Assembly (NCBI GenBank): GCA_017647405.1
Contig: JAGCKR010000041.1
Span: 1-45,217, forward strand
Source of the DNA: Alphaproteobacteria bacterium
GTDB taxonomy: Bacteria > Pseudomonadota > Alphaproteobacteria > CAAHEQ01 > UBA3637
Direction of reading: 5' to 3'
DNA: 45,217 nucleotides
Shown here: positions 16,885 to 26,913 of the stretch, piece after piece
Layout of the letters: each line of letters starts with the position of its first letter
Position numbering within the stretch: position 1 is the stretch's first letter
Notes under the pieces: generated by a model
Told to the model about the DNA's origin: nothing
Database searches by the model: none
Seen by the model: the letters and a program-made list of their open reading frames with translations, nothing else
Program-made: the position numbers and the translations under genes

Positions 16885-18384
16885 ATGCAAATTGCAACTC
16901 TTCCGAGACCGGAACTTATTCAAATGGCAGATTTGTTGGCTCGTGAAAAAAATATTTCTAAAAAAGATGTGTTAGAGGCTATGGAACAAGGTATTTCAAA
17001 GGCCGGTCGTTCAAAATATGGTCCTGAATATGACATCAGAACTAAGATTGATCCTCAAACAGGCGCCATTGAAATGGCTCGTTACATTACGGTTGTTGAA
17101 GTTGTTGAGGATGAATTTACTCAAATTTCATTGGCTGATGCTCAAAAGAAAGATGCTTCATTAAAATTGGGTGATGAAATTGTTGATCCGTTACCGCCGA
17201 TGGATTTTGGACGGATTGCAGCTCAAACAGCTAAACAAGTTATTACACAAAAAGTTCGTGAAGCGGAAAGAATGTGTCAATACAATGAAATGAAAAGCCG
17301 TAAAGGGGAAATTGTTAGCGGTATTGTTAAACGCGTTGAAGGTGGCAATTTGGTTGTTGAAGTTGCACATGTTGAAGCCTTGCTTCGCAGAGATGAATTA
17401 ATTCCAAGAGAAACATACAGAGTTGGTGACCGTTTGCGCGCTTATGTATTAGATGTTCGCGCCGAAGTAAAGGGCCCTCAAGTTTTCTTAAGTCGTTCAC
17501 ATCCGCAATTTTTGGCTAAATTATTTGCAGCAGAAGTTCCTGAAATTTATGATGGAACAATTGAAGTAAAATCAGTTTCCAGAGATCCGGGTTCAAGAGC
17601 TAAAATTGCTGTTTGGTCAAAAGACAACACATTAGATGCTCGTGGGGCTTGTATTGGTATGCGTGGTGTTCGTGTTCAAGCGATTGTTCAAGAACTTCAA
17701 GGCGAAAAGATTGATGTTGTTCAATGGTCTTCAGATCCGGCAACATTTATTGTGAATGCATTAGCTCCAAGTGAAGTATTGAAAATTGTGATTGATGAAG
17801 AATCCAAAAATGTTGAAGTTGTTTTAAGTGAAGAACAATTATCTTTAGCTATTGGTCGCAGAGGACAAAATATTCGTTTAATCAGCCAGTTAACTGGTTG
17901 GCATATTGATATGATGAATGAGGCTCAAGAATCTGAACATCGCATCAATGAAACAAAAGAACGTGTTGAACTCTTTATGCAAGCTTTGGATATTGATGAT
18001 ATGATGGCGCACTTGCTTATTCAGGAAGGCTTTTCAAAAGTTGAAGATATTGCATTTATTTCCATGAATGAATTAGCTGGTATTGAAGGTTTTGATGAAG
18101 CTTTGGCAGAAGAACTTCAAAATCGGGCAAAAGCGCACTTAATTTTGAAACAAGACACAATGGAAAAGAAAGTTGAAGAACTTAAACTTGATAATTCTTT
18201 GAAAGAATTTGAAGGTTTATCTTTGGATTTCTTAGTGAAATTGGGTGAAAATAATGTTAAAACATTAGATGATTTGGCTGATTTGGCTGCTGATGAATTG
18301 ATTGAAATTTTAGGTAAGGGTTCAATCAGTGAAGATGAAGCTAATGCTTTAATCATGAAAGCACGGGAACACTGGTTTGAATAA
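16885..18384 (+). CDS. nusA: Transcription termination/antitermination factor NusA
   Basis: The protein has 499 residues. NusA binds RNA polymerase and nascent RNA and controls pausing, termination and antitermination. The N-terminal polymerase-binding domain (residues 1-130) is followed by S1 (GEIVSGIVKRVEGGNLVVEV), then KH1 and KH2 (IGMRGVRVQAIVQEL; AIGRRGQNIRLISQLTG). Two C-terminal helix-hairpin-helix acidic repeats follow (LLIQEGFSKVEDIAFI and LVKLGENNVKTLDDLA), as in E. coli and most alphaproteobacteria. GAAAGGACT precedes the ATG. Its stop overlaps the start of the next gene by 8 bp. Confidence 0.97.
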   Translation: MQIATLPRPELIQMADLLAREKNISKKDVLEAMEQGISKAGRSKYGPEYDIRTKIDPQTGAIEMARYITVVEVVEDEFTQISLADAQKKDASLKLGDEIVDPLPPMDFGRIAAQTAKQVITQKVREAERMCQYNEMKSRKGEIVSGIVKRVEGGNLVVEVAHVEALLRRDELIPRETYRVGDRLRAYVLDVRAEVKGPQVFLSRSHPQFLAKLFAAEVPEIYDGTIEVKSVSRDPGSRAKIAVWSKDNTLDARGACIGMRGVRVQAIVQELQGEKIDVVQWSSDPATFIVNALAPSEVLKIVIDEESKNVEVVLSEEQLSLAIGRRGQNIRLISQLTGWHIDMMNEAQESEHRINETKERVELFMQALDIDDMMAHLLIQEGFSKVEDIAFISMNELAGIEGFDEALAEELQNRAKAHLILKQDTMEKKVEELKLDNSLKEFEGLSLDFLVKLGENNVKTLDDLADLAADELIEILGKGSISEDEANALIMKAREHWFE

Positions 18385-18991
18385 AATTAACAGACATCAG
18401 CATAAACGAGCAGCTCAAACGGGTTTAAAGTGTTGCTTTGTAACCAAAAACTTTTACCCGCGGGAAGAGATGATTAGATTTGTCATCTCTCCCGATCGGG
18501 AAGTTGTTTTTGATGCAAATGAAAAGTTACCGGGAAGCGGTATTTGGATGTATCCGCTCGAATCATCTTTTGATTTGGCTGTTCAGAAGCGGATTTTTTA
18601 TAAAGCAGCAAAAGGAACAGTTAAAATACCGGAAAATTTAAAAGAAATTGTTATTTCTCTCTTACGGGAAAGAGTTTTAAAACTCATAGGGTTTTCTCGT
18701 AAATCCGGCGCTCTTGTTTTTGGCTATGAAGGGGTTAAAAAAGCCATTGAGGCAGGACTTGTTTGTTTGGCTTTCGAATCGGATGACTCTTCCGAAAATG
18801 GTCGAAATAAATTATATCGTGCAACAGATGAATTTTTAATTTGTGATTTTTTTACACGCGAAGAGTTGGGTGAAATAACAGGACAAGAAAGCCAAGTTCA
18901 TGTTGCTGTTACAGATAAAAAAATTGCTGATGTGTTAATGCAAACCATAAAAAAGATAAGCCTTTTAAAAGGTATTGAAGTGAAAGGATAA
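18377..18991 (+). CDS. YlxR (DUF448) fused to an L7Ae-like domain
   Basis: The protein has 204 residues. The first 90 or so form the YlxR RNA-binding domain, though its usual RxCxxC element is reduced to CCFVTKNFYPREEMIRFV, followed by LPGSGIWMYP. The second half (IGFSRKSGALVFGYEGVKKA) is an L7Ae/YlxQ-like domain. Fusion of the two is usual in alphaproteobacteria. The only sensible start is TTG at 18377, overlapping the nusA stop; no ATG occurs before the conserved core, so translation is probably coupled to nusA. It likely binds RNA or RNase P-like targets; function is poorly defined in the family. Confidence 0.88.
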   Translation: MNKINRHQHKRAAQTGLKCCFVTKNFYPREEMIRFVISPDREVVFDANEKLPGSGIWMYPLESSFDLAVQKRIFYKAAKGTVKIPENLKEIVISLLRERVLKLIGFSRKSGALVFGYEGVKKAIEAGLVCLAFESDDSSENGRNKLYRATDEFLICDFFTREELGEITGQESQVHVAVTDKKIADVLMQTIKKISLLKGIEVKG

Positions 18992-18994
18992 GTT

Positions 18995-21451
18995 ATGGCT
19001 GAAGAAAAAAAACAACTTACGTTATCAGGAAAGACTTTGGAGCTTAAAAATAAAACTCTTTCTTTGAACACGCATGTTCGTCAAAATACGGGGACGGGCA
19101 AGTCAAATATGGTTCAGGTTGAGGTTCGCAAAAAGCGTGTTATTACGACGGAGCAGTCATCAAATGTCCTTTCAAGTGAGGCAAGTCAAAAGTTAAAGCT
19201 CATTCAAGAAGCTCAACAACGTGCCGCTCAAAAGGCTAAATTAGAGGCTGAACAAAGACAACAGCGTGAAGAAGAACAACGTTTATTAGCTCAAAAAGAA
19301 GCTGAAGAAAAATTGGCTGCTGAAGTTGTTGTTGAAGCTCAATCTCAAGCTCAAGAAGTTAAAGAAGATATCGTTGTTTCGGAACCCGCTCAAGAAAAAC
19401 AAGAAAAGAAATATGAGAAAAAACAAGTGGCTGAACCGGCTCAATTTTCTCGCAAAAAAGAAAGAGAAACAGAAGGTGATGAACGTGGTCGCAATCGTGG
19501 ATATCATGAAGAAAAGCGTTCTTCAAAAATGAATATGAATGCTTATAAAAATATGAGCATGAGTGATTCAGATGGGGATGATATGGAAGATGGTGTGCGT
19601 CACCAACGTCGTTCCTTGGCTTCTATCAAACGTTCCAGAGAAAAAGAACGTTTGAAACATATGGAACCAAAAGTTCAAGAAAAAGTTATCAGAGAAGTTG
19701 TTATTCCTGAAACAATTACGGTTGCTGAACTTGCAAATCGTATGAGTGAAAAAGGTGCTGCTGTTGTTAAGGTTTTGATGAAACTTGGTATGATGGTGAC
19801 GATTACACAAACAATTGATGCTGATACTGCTGAATTAGTTGTCGAAGAATTGGGACATAAAGCTAAACGTGTTGCCGAATCTGATGTGGAAGATATCTTG
19901 AAAAAAGAAGAAGATTCACCAGAAGATTTGTTGCCTCGTTCTCCTGTTGTGACTGTTATGGGACACGTTGACCATGGTAAAACTTCTTTGTTGGATGCTC
20001 TTCGTTCTTCAAATGTTGCCGGAGGTGAATCCGGAGGGATTACGCAACATATTGGTGCTTATCAGGTTATGCTTTCTGAGGGTCAAAAGGTCACATTTAT
20101 TGATACACCGGGACATGAAGCTTTTACAGCTATGCGCGCTCGTGGTGCAAAAGTAACCGATTTGGTTGTTTTGGTTGTAGCTGCAAATGATAGTGTGATG
20201 CCACAAACAATTGAAGCCATTCACCACGCAAAAGCTGCCGGTGTTCCAATTGTTGTTGCAATTAATAAAATTGATGTTCCGGGTGCAAATCCTCAAAAAG
20301 TGCGTATGGATTTATTGCAACATGATGTTATCGTTGAATCAATGGGTGGTGAAGTTTTGGATGTTGAAGTTTCAGCTAAAAAACATATTAACTTGGATAA
20401 ATTGATTGAAACAATTTTATTGCAAGCAGAAGTTTTGGATTTGAAAGCCTCTCCAAAAAGAACAGCTGAAGGGGTTGTTGTTGAAGCTCGCATGGATAAA
20501 GGTCGTGGTTCTGTTGCCACTGTTTTAATTCAAAAGGGAACATTAAATGTTGGCGATATCTTTATTTCCGGTCAAGAATGGGGTCGTGTTCGTTCACTCT
20601 TTAATGATAAAGGTCAGCGCGTGGAAAAAGCATTGCCATCTCAACCTGTTGAAGTAATTGGTTTACAAGGAACACCATCAGCTGGTGATGATTTTGTTGT
20701 TGTTGATTCTGAAGCCCAAGCAAGAGAAATTTCTGCTTATCGTCAAAGAAAAGCTCGTGAACAATTGCAAGTTAAAACAATGAGTGGCGCTGAACACTTG
20801 CTGGCAAAAATTAAAGCTGGTGAAATTAAAGAATTGCCTGTTTTAATTAAGGGTGACGTTCAAGGTTCTGTTGAAGCATTAAATGGTATTCTTTCCAAAA
20901 TTGCCAATAATGAAGTAAAAGTTCATGTATTGCATAGCGCTGTTGGTGCAATTAACGAATCTGATGTTACCTTGGCTCGTGCATCAAAGGCCATTATTAT
21001 TGGGTTTAACGTTCGGGCAAATCCAACAGCAAGAGAAATGGCAAAACGCGATGGTGTTGATATTCGCTATTACTCTATTGTCTATGATGTGGCTGATGAC
21101 ATGAAGCATGCAGTTGAAGGATTGCTTGAACCAGAATTTAAAGAAAAGATTTTGGGTTATGCGGAAGTCAGACAAGTTATTTCTATTTCTAAAGTTGGTA
21201 AAATTGCCGGTTGTATGGTTAAAGAAGGTCTTGTTAAACGCGGTGCAAAAGTCAGATTACTTCGCGATTCTGTTGTAATTTACACGGGCGCTCTCAGTCA
21301 ACTCAAACGTTTTAAAGATGATGTAAAAGAAGTTCGTGAAAATTATGAATGTGGTGTCAGTTTCGAAAATTATGATGATATTAAAGTTGGTGATATGATT
21401 GAATGTTTCGAAATGGAAGAAATCGCAGTTAAACTTAATTTTGATGTATAG
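18995..21451 (+). CDS. infB: Translation initiation factor IF-2
   Basis: The protein has 818 residues. IF-2 brings fMet-tRNA to the 30S subunit and promotes subunit joining. The N-terminus ([17 protein letters not shown]) is the alphaproteobacterial form; residues 60-170 are a charged Gln/Glu/Lys-rich linker. A second IF2 N-domain follows near 230, then the G domain: G1 GHVDHGKT (323-330), DTPGHE (370-375), NKID (424-427). The C-terminal domains II, III and IV are complete. AAGGATAAG precedes the ATG, and only 3 bp separate it from the previous stop. Confidence 0.98.
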   Translation: MAEEKKQLTLSGKTLELKNKTLSLNTHVRQNTGTGKSNMVQVEVRKKRVITTEQSSNVLSSEASQKLKLIQEAQQRAAQKAKLEAEQRQQREEEQRLLAQKEAEEKLAAEVVVEAQSQAQEVKEDIVVSEPAQEKQEKKYEKKQVAEPAQFSRKKERETEGDERGRNRGYHEEKRSSKMNMNAYKNMSMSDSDGDDMEDGVRHQRRSLASIKRSREKERLKHMEPKVQEKVIREVVIPETITVAELANRMSEKGAAVVKVLMKLGMMVTITQTIDADTAELVVEELGHKAKRVAESDVEDILKKEEDSPEDLLPRSPVVTVMGHVDHGKTSLLDALRSSNVAGGESGGITQHIGAYQVMLSEGQKVTFIDTPGHEAFTAMRARGAKVTDLVVLVVAANDSVMPQTIEAIHHAKAAGVPIVVAINKIDVPGANPQKVRMDLLQHDVIVESMGGEVLDVEVSAKKHINLDKLIETILLQAEVLDLKASPKRTAEGVVVEARMDKGRGSVATVLIQKGTLNVGDIFISGQEWGRVRSLFNDKGQRVEKALPSQPVEVIGLQGTPSAGDDFVVVDSEAQAREISAYRQRKAREQLQVKTMSGAEHLLAKIKAGEIKELPVLIKGDVQGSVEALNGILSKIANNEVKVHVLHSAVGAINESDVTLARASKAIIIGFNVRANPTAREMAKRDGVDIRYYSIVYDVADDMKHAVEGLLEPEFKEKILGYAEVRQVISISKVGKIAGCMVKEGLVKRGAKVRLLRDSVVIYTGALSQLKRFKDDVKEVRENYECGVSFENYDDIKVGDMIECFEMEEIAVKLNFDV

Positions 21452-21460
21452 GAGGTTTTG

Positions 21461-21874
21461 ATGAAACATACTGAAAAGGGACAATCAAAAGCTCCTAGTC
21501 AACGTCAGCTTCGTGTGGCAGAAGAAATTCGCCATGTGATTGCTAAAATGCTTTCGCAAGATGAACTTTTTATTGAGGGGTTAAAACCTGCTTTTACGAT
21601 GATTACGCAAGTAACTATTTCGCCGGATTTATCCTATGCAACAGCTTTTGTTGAAACAATAGGGGATACAGATGCTGATGAGCAAATTAAGCTTTTAAAT
21701 TTACATAAAGGGGCATTTCGTTATCGTGTCGGTAAAGCAGTTCGTTTGCGCATTGTACCGGATATTATTTTTAAAGCGGATAAGCGTTTTGCTGTTTCAG
21801 AACATATTAATCAGCTTTTAAATACGCCACAGGTGCGTGCTGATGTTGAAAAAGAAATAGAAGAAGAGTTTTAA
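21461..21874 (+). CDS. rbfA: 30S ribosome-binding factor A
   Basis: The protein has 137 residues. RbfA is a cold-shock and 30S maturation factor that acts near the 16S 5' end. The KH-like core shows RVAEEIRHVIAKML, TMITQVTISPDLSYATAFVE, and LRIVPDIIFKADKR. An AGGAGG site (21450-21455) overlaps the infB stop; ATG 21461 is preferred to a TTG one codon earlier. It belongs to the rimP operon. Confidence 0.96.
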   Translation: MKHTEKGQSKAPSQRQLRVAEEIRHVIAKMLSQDELFIEGLKPAFTMITQVTISPDLSYATAFVETIGDTDADEQIKLLNLHKGAFRYRVGKAVRLRIVPDIIFKADKRFAVSEHINQLLNTPQVRADVEKEIEEEF

Positions 21875-21879
21875 TTTGA

Positions 21880-22791
21880 ATGGCAAAAATTGTTAATCAA
21901 ATTAATGGTTGGATAATTATTGATAAGCCGTATGAGATGGGATCAACAACTGTTGTGAATCGTCTCAAACGGCTTTTGCATCCTTCCAAAATTGGTCATG
22001 CTGGCACGTTGGATCCTTTGGCGACGGGTGTTTTACCAATAGCGTTAGGACAGGCAACAAAAACAATCCCTTATGTGATGGATGGGGAAAAAACTTATCA
22101 GTTTGAGGTTACTTGGGGTAAAGAAACTTCAACAGATGATTTAGAAGGGGAGGTTTTATTTCAATCAGATATTTCTCCCTCGAAAGAAGAAATTGAAAAT
22201 ATTTTACCTGGATTTATAGGTGAAATTTCTCAAGTTCCACCTATGTATTCAGCGATAAAAATCAATGGTGAGCGTGCTTATGATTTGGCGCGTAAGGGCG
22301 TTGAAGTGGAATTAAAAGCGCGGTGCATTACCATCAAAGAACTTAAAATTTTATCTCATGAGGATGGAAAAACTCTTTTTGAAGTGACCTGTTCAAAGGG
22401 AACTTATGTTCGTTCTTTGGGTCATGATATGGGGAGAAAACTTGGGTGTTACGGATATATTACTCTTTTAAGAAGAACAAAATGCGGACCTTTTTCGCTT
22501 AACCATTCGATTTTACTTGAAAAATTCGAAAAAGAAGAGTATAATATATCGAATTTGCCGCTTATCGGTATTTTAACCGCACTGGACGACATCTTGGTGC
22601 TGGCTGTAGATAGCGAAATGGCAAATATGTTGAGACAAGGTAAAGCTCTGAGGGCTAAAACCATTTGTGAAGGTAAATTTTTTCAAATGGAGCAGGTTGT
22701 GGCTTTTGCTTTGGATCAAGAACCGATCGCTTTGGCAAAATATGAAAAAGGATTGTTTAAACCTTTTCGTGTTTTTCCAAAGGAAAATTAA
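21880..22791 (+). CDS. truB: tRNA pseudouridine(55) synthase TruB
   Basis: The protein has 303 residues. TruB makes pseudouridine 55 in the T loop of tRNAs. The catalytic aspartate is Asp45 in GHAGTLDPLATGVLP. Other signatures are GWIIIDKPYEMGST, PMYSAIKINGERAYDLAR and GTYVRSLGHDMG; the C-terminal PUA-like part follows. The start lies 5 bp after rbfA with only a weak ribosome site, so translational coupling is likely. Confidence 0.97.
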   Translation: MAKIVNQINGWIIIDKPYEMGSTTVVNRLKRLLHPSKIGHAGTLDPLATGVLPIALGQATKTIPYVMDGEKTYQFEVTWGKETSTDDLEGEVLFQSDISPSKEEIENILPGFIGEISQVPPMYSAIKINGERAYDLARKGVEVELKARCITIKELKILSHEDGKTLFEVTCSKGTYVRSLGHDMGRKLGCYGYITLLRRTKCGPFSLNHSILLEKFEKEEYNISNLPLIGILTALDDILVLAVDSEMANMLRQGKALRAKTICEGKFFQMEQVVAFALDQEPIALAKYEKGLFKPFRVFPKEN

Positions 22792-22816
22792 CTAAAATTA
22801 AGAAAGGAAAATTACG

Positions 22817-23086
22817 ATGTCGCTTTCAAAAGAAATGAAAAAGCAAATTATCACAGATTACGCAATTAAAGACGGTGACACAGGTTCACCAGAAGTTCAA
22901 GTTGCAGTTTTGACAGCTAAAATTAATTATTTGTCAGAACACATGAAATCAAACAAACATGACCACCACTCAAGACGTGGTTTGTTAAAAATGGTTTCAA
23001 ATCGTCGTCGTTTGCTTGCTTATTTGAAGAAAGATGATGAAGCCCGCTATGGCGAACTCATCAAACGTTTAGGTTTACGTAAATAA
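22817..23086 (+). CDS. rpsO: 30S ribosomal protein uS15
   Basis: The protein has 89 residues, the standard length. It binds the central domain of 16S r[19 protein letters not shown] and the [18 protein letters not shown] signature are intact. AAGAAAGGAAAA precedes the ATG. It lies between truB and pnp as in most Proteobacteria. Confidence 0.98.
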   Translation: MSLSKEMKKQIITDYAIKDGDTGSPEVQVAVLTAKINYLSEHMKSNKHDHHSRRGLLKMVSNRRRLLAYLKKDDEARYGELIKRLGLRK

Positions 23087-23098
23087 CCAATCAAATTC

Positions 23099-23128
23099 AA
23101 AGGGGGTCATCAAGGGATGGTCCCCTTT
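23099..23128 (+). promoter_or_regulatory. rpsO-pnp intergenic stem-loop
   Basis: A 13-bp stem (23099-23111 with 23116-23128; two G-U pairs) closes an AAGG loop. No T-run follows, so it is not a good terminator. In E. coli the pnp leader hairpin is cut by RNase III as part of PNPase autoregulation; this hairpin has the same place and may do the same. Confidence 0.65.
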
Positions 23129-23176
23129 CAAGACTTAAAAATGGGTTTTAGGTCTTTATGTATGAAGGAAAAGAAA

Positions 23177-25354
23177 ATGACAATTTTTAAAACATTTAAG
23201 AAAGAAATCGTTTGGGGGGGGAAGACACTTTCCATTGAAACGGGTAAAATCTCACGTCAAGCTGATGGTGCTGTGATTGTTCGTTATGGTGATACAATGG
23301 TGCATGCTGCTGTTTGTGCTAGTAAAAAATCACCAGATACGTTTGAAGATTTTATTCCATTAACAGTTAACTATATTGAAAAAAGCTATGCGGCTGGTCG
23401 TATTCCAGGGGGATTCTTTAAGCGTGAAGGTAAGCCGTCTGAAGCTGAAATTTTAACATCTCGTTTAATTGACCGTCCAATCAGACCTTTATTCGTTAAA
23501 GGATTTAATAATGAAACACAAGTGACGGTTACATTACTTAGCCATGATTTAAAAACACAACCAGATATTATTGCTATGATCGGTGCTTCTGCCGCTTTAA
23601 CAATTTCCGGTATTCCGTTCTTAGGCCCAATTGCTGGTGCAAGAGTTGGTTATGTTGACGGGGAATATGTTTTGAATCCGGATTTGGATTTAATTAAAGC
23701 CAGTAAATTGGATTTAGTTGTTGCAGGAACAAAAGAAGGCGTTTTGATGGTTGAATCTGAAGCTCAAGAACTTTCAGAAGAAACAATGTTAGGCGCTGTT
23801 GCTTTTGGCCATGATAGCATTAAACCGGTTATTGATATGATTATTTCATTGGCTGAAGAATGCGCTAAAGATCCATGGGAAGTCAAAGAAGAGCCGGCTG
23901 AATATGCAACTGTTCGTGCTGAAATTTTGGAAAATTTGGGTGAAGAATTAAAAGAAGCTTATCATATTCACAACAAATTGGATCGTTTAAATCAGGTTAA
24001 TGCTATCAGAGAAAAAGCTCATGCTTTGTTTGCTGAAAGAGAAGCAGAAGATGCTATTTGTGATAAAGTTTTCCATGAACTTGAAGCAAGAACCGTTCGC
24101 GATATGGTTTTGGAAACAGGCTTAAGAATTGATGGTCGTGATACGAAAACAATTCGTGTGATTGAAACAGAAGTAAACGTTTTACCGAAAACACATGGGT
24201 CTGCTTTGTTTACACGCGGAGAAACACAAGCTCTTGTAACGGCTACACTTGGAACGGGCGAAGATGAACAAATCATTGATGCTTTGCAAGGTGAATATAA
24301 AGAACACTTTATGTTGCATTATAACTTCCCACCGTATTCTGTTGGTGAAGTTGGCCGTTTAGGTTCACCGGGACGTCGTGAAATCGGTCATGGTAAATTG
24401 GCATGGCGTGCTATTCATCCCATGTTGCCGAGTAAAGAAGAATTCCCATACACATTGCGTGTTGTTTCAGAAATTATGGAATCAAATGGATCTTCATCAA
24501 TGGCAACAGTTTGTGGTTCCACATTGGCCTTAATGGATGCTGGTGTTCCGATGAAAAAACCGGTAGCTGGTATTGCCATGGGATTAATTAAAGAAAAAGA
24601 TGGTTTTGTTGTTTTATCTGATATCTTGGGTGATGAAGATCACTTGGGTGATATGGACTTTAAAGTTGCTGGAACAAAAGATGGTGTCACAGCTCTTCAA
24701 ATGGATATTAAGATTACATCTATTACCAAAGAAATTATGGCTATTGCATTAGAACAAGCTCATGAAGGACGTTTGTTTATCTTGGGTAAAATGGCTGAAT
24801 CTTTGGCTGAACCACGCGCTGAATTAAGCCCGAATGCCCCACGCATTATTTCATATAAAATTGATAAAGAAAAAATCCGTGATGTTATTGGAACAGGTGG
24901 TAAAGTTATCCGTGAAATTGTTGAAACAACAGGTGCAAAAATCGATATTGATGATGATGGTTTAATCCATATTGCTTCTGTTGATGGAGCGGCTGGTGAA
25001 AAAGCTTTGAACTGGATTAAAGGCATTGTTTGTGAACCGGAAATCGGTCAAATTTATGATGGAACGGTTGTGAAATTGATGGACTTTGGTGCTTTTGTAA
25101 ACTTTATGGGTACAAGAGATGGTTTAGTCCATGTTTCAGAAATTGCTCCGCATCGTGTTGAAAAGGTTGCAGATGTATTGAAAGAAGGCGATAAAGTCAA
25201 AGTTGTTTGTTTAGGCATTGACAATCGTGGTAAAATTAAACTTTCAATGAAACGTGTTGATCAAACAACAGGTGAACCGGTTCAATTAGAAGAAAAACCG
25301 AACAAGAAAAAACATCATAAGGAAGAAGCTGTTGAAGCTGAATCTGCTGAATAA
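23177..25354 (+). CDS. pnp: Polynucleotide phosphorylase
   Basis: The protein has 725 residues. PNPase degrades RNA 3'-5' using phosphate and joins the degradosome. I start at ATG 23177 with AAGGAAAAG upstream; the frame opens earlier, at 23117, inside the leader hairpin. Two RNase PH-like cores surround an all-helical domain; the [20 protein letters not shown] segment is in the first, and [20 protein letters not shown] in the second catalytic core. C-terminal KH ([12 protein letters not shown]) and S1 ([15 protein letters not shown]) domains bind RNA. The tail is charged. It ends the rimP operon. Confidence 0.98.
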   Translation: MTIFKTFKKEIVWGGKTLSIETGKISRQADGAVIVRYGDTMVHAAVCASKKSPDTFEDFIPLTVNYIEKSYAAGRIPGGFFKREGKPSEAEILTSRLIDRPIRPLFVKGFNNETQVTVTLLSHDLKTQPDIIAMIGASAALTISGIPFLGPIAGARVGYVDGEYVLNPDLDLIKASKLDLVVAGTKEGVLMVESEAQELSEETMLGAVAFGHDSIKPVIDMIISLAEECAKDPWEVKEEPAEYATVRAEILENLGEELKEAYHIHNKLDRLNQVNAIREKAHALFAEREAEDAICDKVFHELEARTVRDMVLETGLRIDGRDTKTIRVIETEVNVLPKTHGSALFTRGETQALVTATLGTGEDEQIIDALQGEYKEHFMLHYNFPPYSVGEVGRLGSPGRREIGHGKLAWRAIHPMLPSKEEFPYTLRVVSEIMESNGSSSMATVCGSTLALMDAGVPMKKPVAGIAMGLIKEKDGFVVLSDILGDEDHLGDMDFKVAGTKDGVTALQMDIKITSITKEIMAIALEQAHEGRLFILGKMAESLAEPRAELSPNAPRIISYKIDKEKIRDVIGTGGKVIREIVETTGAKIDIDDDGLIHIASVDGAAGEKALNWIKGIVCEPEIGQIYDGTVVKLMDFGAFVNFMGTRDGLVHVSEIAPHRVEKVADVLKEGDKVKVVCLGIDNRGKIKLSMKRVDQTTGEPVQLEEKPNKKKHHKEEAVEAESAE

Positions 25355-25367
25355 GATGTTTGAAATA

Positions 25368-25398
25368 AAAAAAGCGAGTCGAAAGGCTCGCTTTTTTA
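25368..25398 (+). terminator. pnp terminator
   Basis: A 13-bp stem with one G-U pair (25368-25380/25385-25397) is closed by a GAAA tetraloop and ends in T6. It ends the long operon. Confidence 0.9.
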
Positions 25399-25536
25399 TT
25401 TATTAAATAACGGGTTGTAGTTATTATTAAAACACTTGCTTTTAAGGTGATAAGAATGAGAATGGCGTAAATTGAACAATGTTGTTTGAAAAATAATTCT
25501 TGAAGGATAAGATCTTTTTTAATTAAAAATATAGGC

Positions 25537-25565
25537 TTGTTTTTAGATTTAAAATCTGATATATT
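25537..25565 (+). promoter_or_regulatory. Candidate promoter of the CofE-like/pnuC operon
   Basis: TTGTTT (25537-25542) and TATATT (25560-25565) are 17 bp apart. The spacer contains the 13-bp inverted repeat AGATTTAAAATCT (25545-25557), a possible operator. The gap 25399-25536 shows nothing else recognisable. Confidence 0.5.
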
Positions 25566-25596
25566 CAACTCGAATGTTTTTTAATAGAAAAGAAAA

Positions 25597-25686
25597 ATGA
25601 AAAGACTAACAATTTATTTTATTCATCAAAAAAAAGCTCTCTTTTTTAAAGGGGGCTTTTTATATTTTAAAGCGGAGGGAATATGA
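25597..25686 (+). CDS. Possible 29-codon leader ORF
   Basis: ATG at 25597 opens a frame of 29 codons that runs through the terminator-like hairpin and ends in TGA overlapping the ATG of the next gene (ATGA at 25683-25686). The peptide is Lys/Phe-rich (MKRLTIYFIHQKKALFFKGG, then nine more residues). The ribosome site is poor (AGAAAAGAAAA). If translated, it would couple to the CofE-like gene and disrupt the hairpin. It may equally be chance. Confidence 0.25.
   Translation: MKRLTIYFIHQKKALFFKGGFLYFKAEGI
25631..25661 (+). promoter_or_regulatory. Terminator-like leader hairpin before the CofE-like gene
   Basis: A continuous 13-bp stem with two G-U pairs (25631-25643/25649-25661) ends in T5. It lies between the candidate promoter and the ribosome site GGAGGG (25673-25679), so it could act as an attenuator. 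Confidence 0.6.
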
Positions 25687-26867
25687 TTTTAGAACAAAGA
25701 TATGTTGGTGCATCTGTTTATGGATTAAGAATGCCGATTATTCAACAAGGGGATGATATTGCTGAAATAATTTCTGATACTCTTATGCAGGCAGGTAGTA
25801 CAACCTATCAACCAATTGAATTGCATAATAAAGATATTTTAGGAATCACTGAATCCTTTTTGGCGCGTTCGCAAGGTAATTACATCACACTGGATGATAT
25901 TGCAGATGATGTAACAGATAAATTTCCGACTGGAGATGTTGCTGTTGCCTTTCCAATCTTATCGCGTAATCGATTTGCTAAAGTGTTGGAAGGAATTGCT
26001 AAAGGTGTTAATGGAAAGGTGTATGTTTGTTTATCTTATCCATCTGATGAAGTTGGGAATGCATTAATGGATGAAGAAGATATATATCGTTTGAATTTAA
26101 ATCCTTATGCAGATGTTTTAACAAAAAAAGAGTTTAGGGAAAAAGTTGGTACTTATTTACATCCGATCACAAAAACGGATTATTTGGAGCTTTATCAAAG
26201 TATTTCAGAGAAAATTGAAATTGTGTTATTAAATAATCCAAAAGATATTTTAAAATTAACGAATCAGATTATCGTTGCCAGTATTCATACACGGCATCGT
26301 CATAAAAAAATGCTTATTGATTCTGGTGCAAATGTTATTACTCTGGAAGAGATTTGTAACACACCGTCAGAATCTCATGGATGGAGCGAATTTGGATTGC
26401 TCGGTTCAAATTATGCAGATTCTAATCGTTTAAAATTATTTCCAAGAGATGCGGAAAGTTTTTGTAACCATTTGCAAAAACTGATTTTATCTAAAACAGG
26501 GAAAACGATTGAGGTGATGATTTATGGTGATGGTGGATTTAAATGTCCGAAAACAAAAATTTGGGAATTTGCTGATCCTGTTGTATCACCGGGATTTACC
26601 AGTGGTTTAAAAGGGATGCCAAATGAAGTGAAAATTAAGGCAGTTGCTGATAATAATAAGGGTGATTTGAAGGCGGCTGTTAAAGAGGCAATTGAAGAAA
26701 AGAAAAAGGGTGATGATTCTTATGCTTTGGGAACAACGCCAAGACAAATAACGGATTTGGTTGGGTCTTTATGTGATTTAACAACAGGTTCCGGGGATAA
26801 AGGAACACCGGTTGTATTGATTAAAGGATATTTTGATGATTATTTGAAAGGAATACCATCGGAATAA
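25683..26867 (+). CDS. Coenzyme F420-0:glutamate ligase-like protein
   Basis: The protein has 394 residues. The first 110 match the F420_ligase (CofE-like) fold: GLRMPIIQQGDDIAEIISD and KDILGITESFLARSQGNYIT. The second half has the signature of the longer bacterial subgroup, with MIYGDGGFKCPKTKIWEFAD, VVSPGFTSGLKG and GSLCDLTTGSGDKGTPVVLI. CofE adds glutamate to coenzyme F420, but F420 is not expected in alphaproteobacteria, and this long subgroup is uncharacterised. An amide-bond (glutamyl) ligase on another substrate is likely. It heads an operon with pnuC next to the NAD salvage genes, which makes a nucleotide-related job possible. GCGGAGGGA precedes the ATG. Confidence 0.75.
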   Translation: MILEQRYVGASVYGLRMPIIQQGDDIAEIISDTLMQAGSTTYQPIELHNKDILGITESFLARSQGNYITLDDIADDVTDKFPTGDVAVAFPILSRNRFAKVLEGIAKGVNGKVYVCLSYPSDEVGNALMDEEDIYRLNLNPYADVLTKKEFREKVGTYLHPITKTDYLELYQSISEKIEIVLLNNPKDILKLTNQIIVASIHTRHRHKKMLIDSGANVITLEEICNTPSESHGWSEFGLLGSNYADSNRLKLFPRDAESFCNHLQKLILSKTGKTIEVMIYGDGGFKCPKTKIWEFADPVVSPGFTSGLKGMPNEVKIKAVADNNKGDLKAAVKEAIEEKKKGDDSYALGTTPRQITDLVGSLCDLTTGSGDKGTPVVLIKGYFDDYLKGIPSE

Positions 26868-26870
26868 ATT

Positions 26871-26899
26871 AAAAGGGGAGGGGTATCCCTCCCTTTTTT
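26871..26899 (+). terminator. Intercistronic terminator/attenuator before the HD-like gene
   Basis: A 12-bp stem (26871-26882/26887-26898, one G-U) with GTAT loop and T6 follows the CofE-like gene directly. AGAGGA for the next gene begins two bases after it, with no room for a promoter, so downstream genes depend on read-through. Confidence 0.8.
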
Positions 26900-26913
26900 A
26901 AGAGGATTATCAG

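Noticed and set aside
18117..18356. Ser-rich minus-strand frames within nusA, pnp and infB
   Set aside because: They are antisense shadows of well-conserved genes, with low-complexity composition and no ribosome site.
25236..25568. A 110-codon minus-strand frame
   Set aside because: It runs through the pnp 3' end and its terminator, has no ribosome site, and the plus-strand gene is certain.
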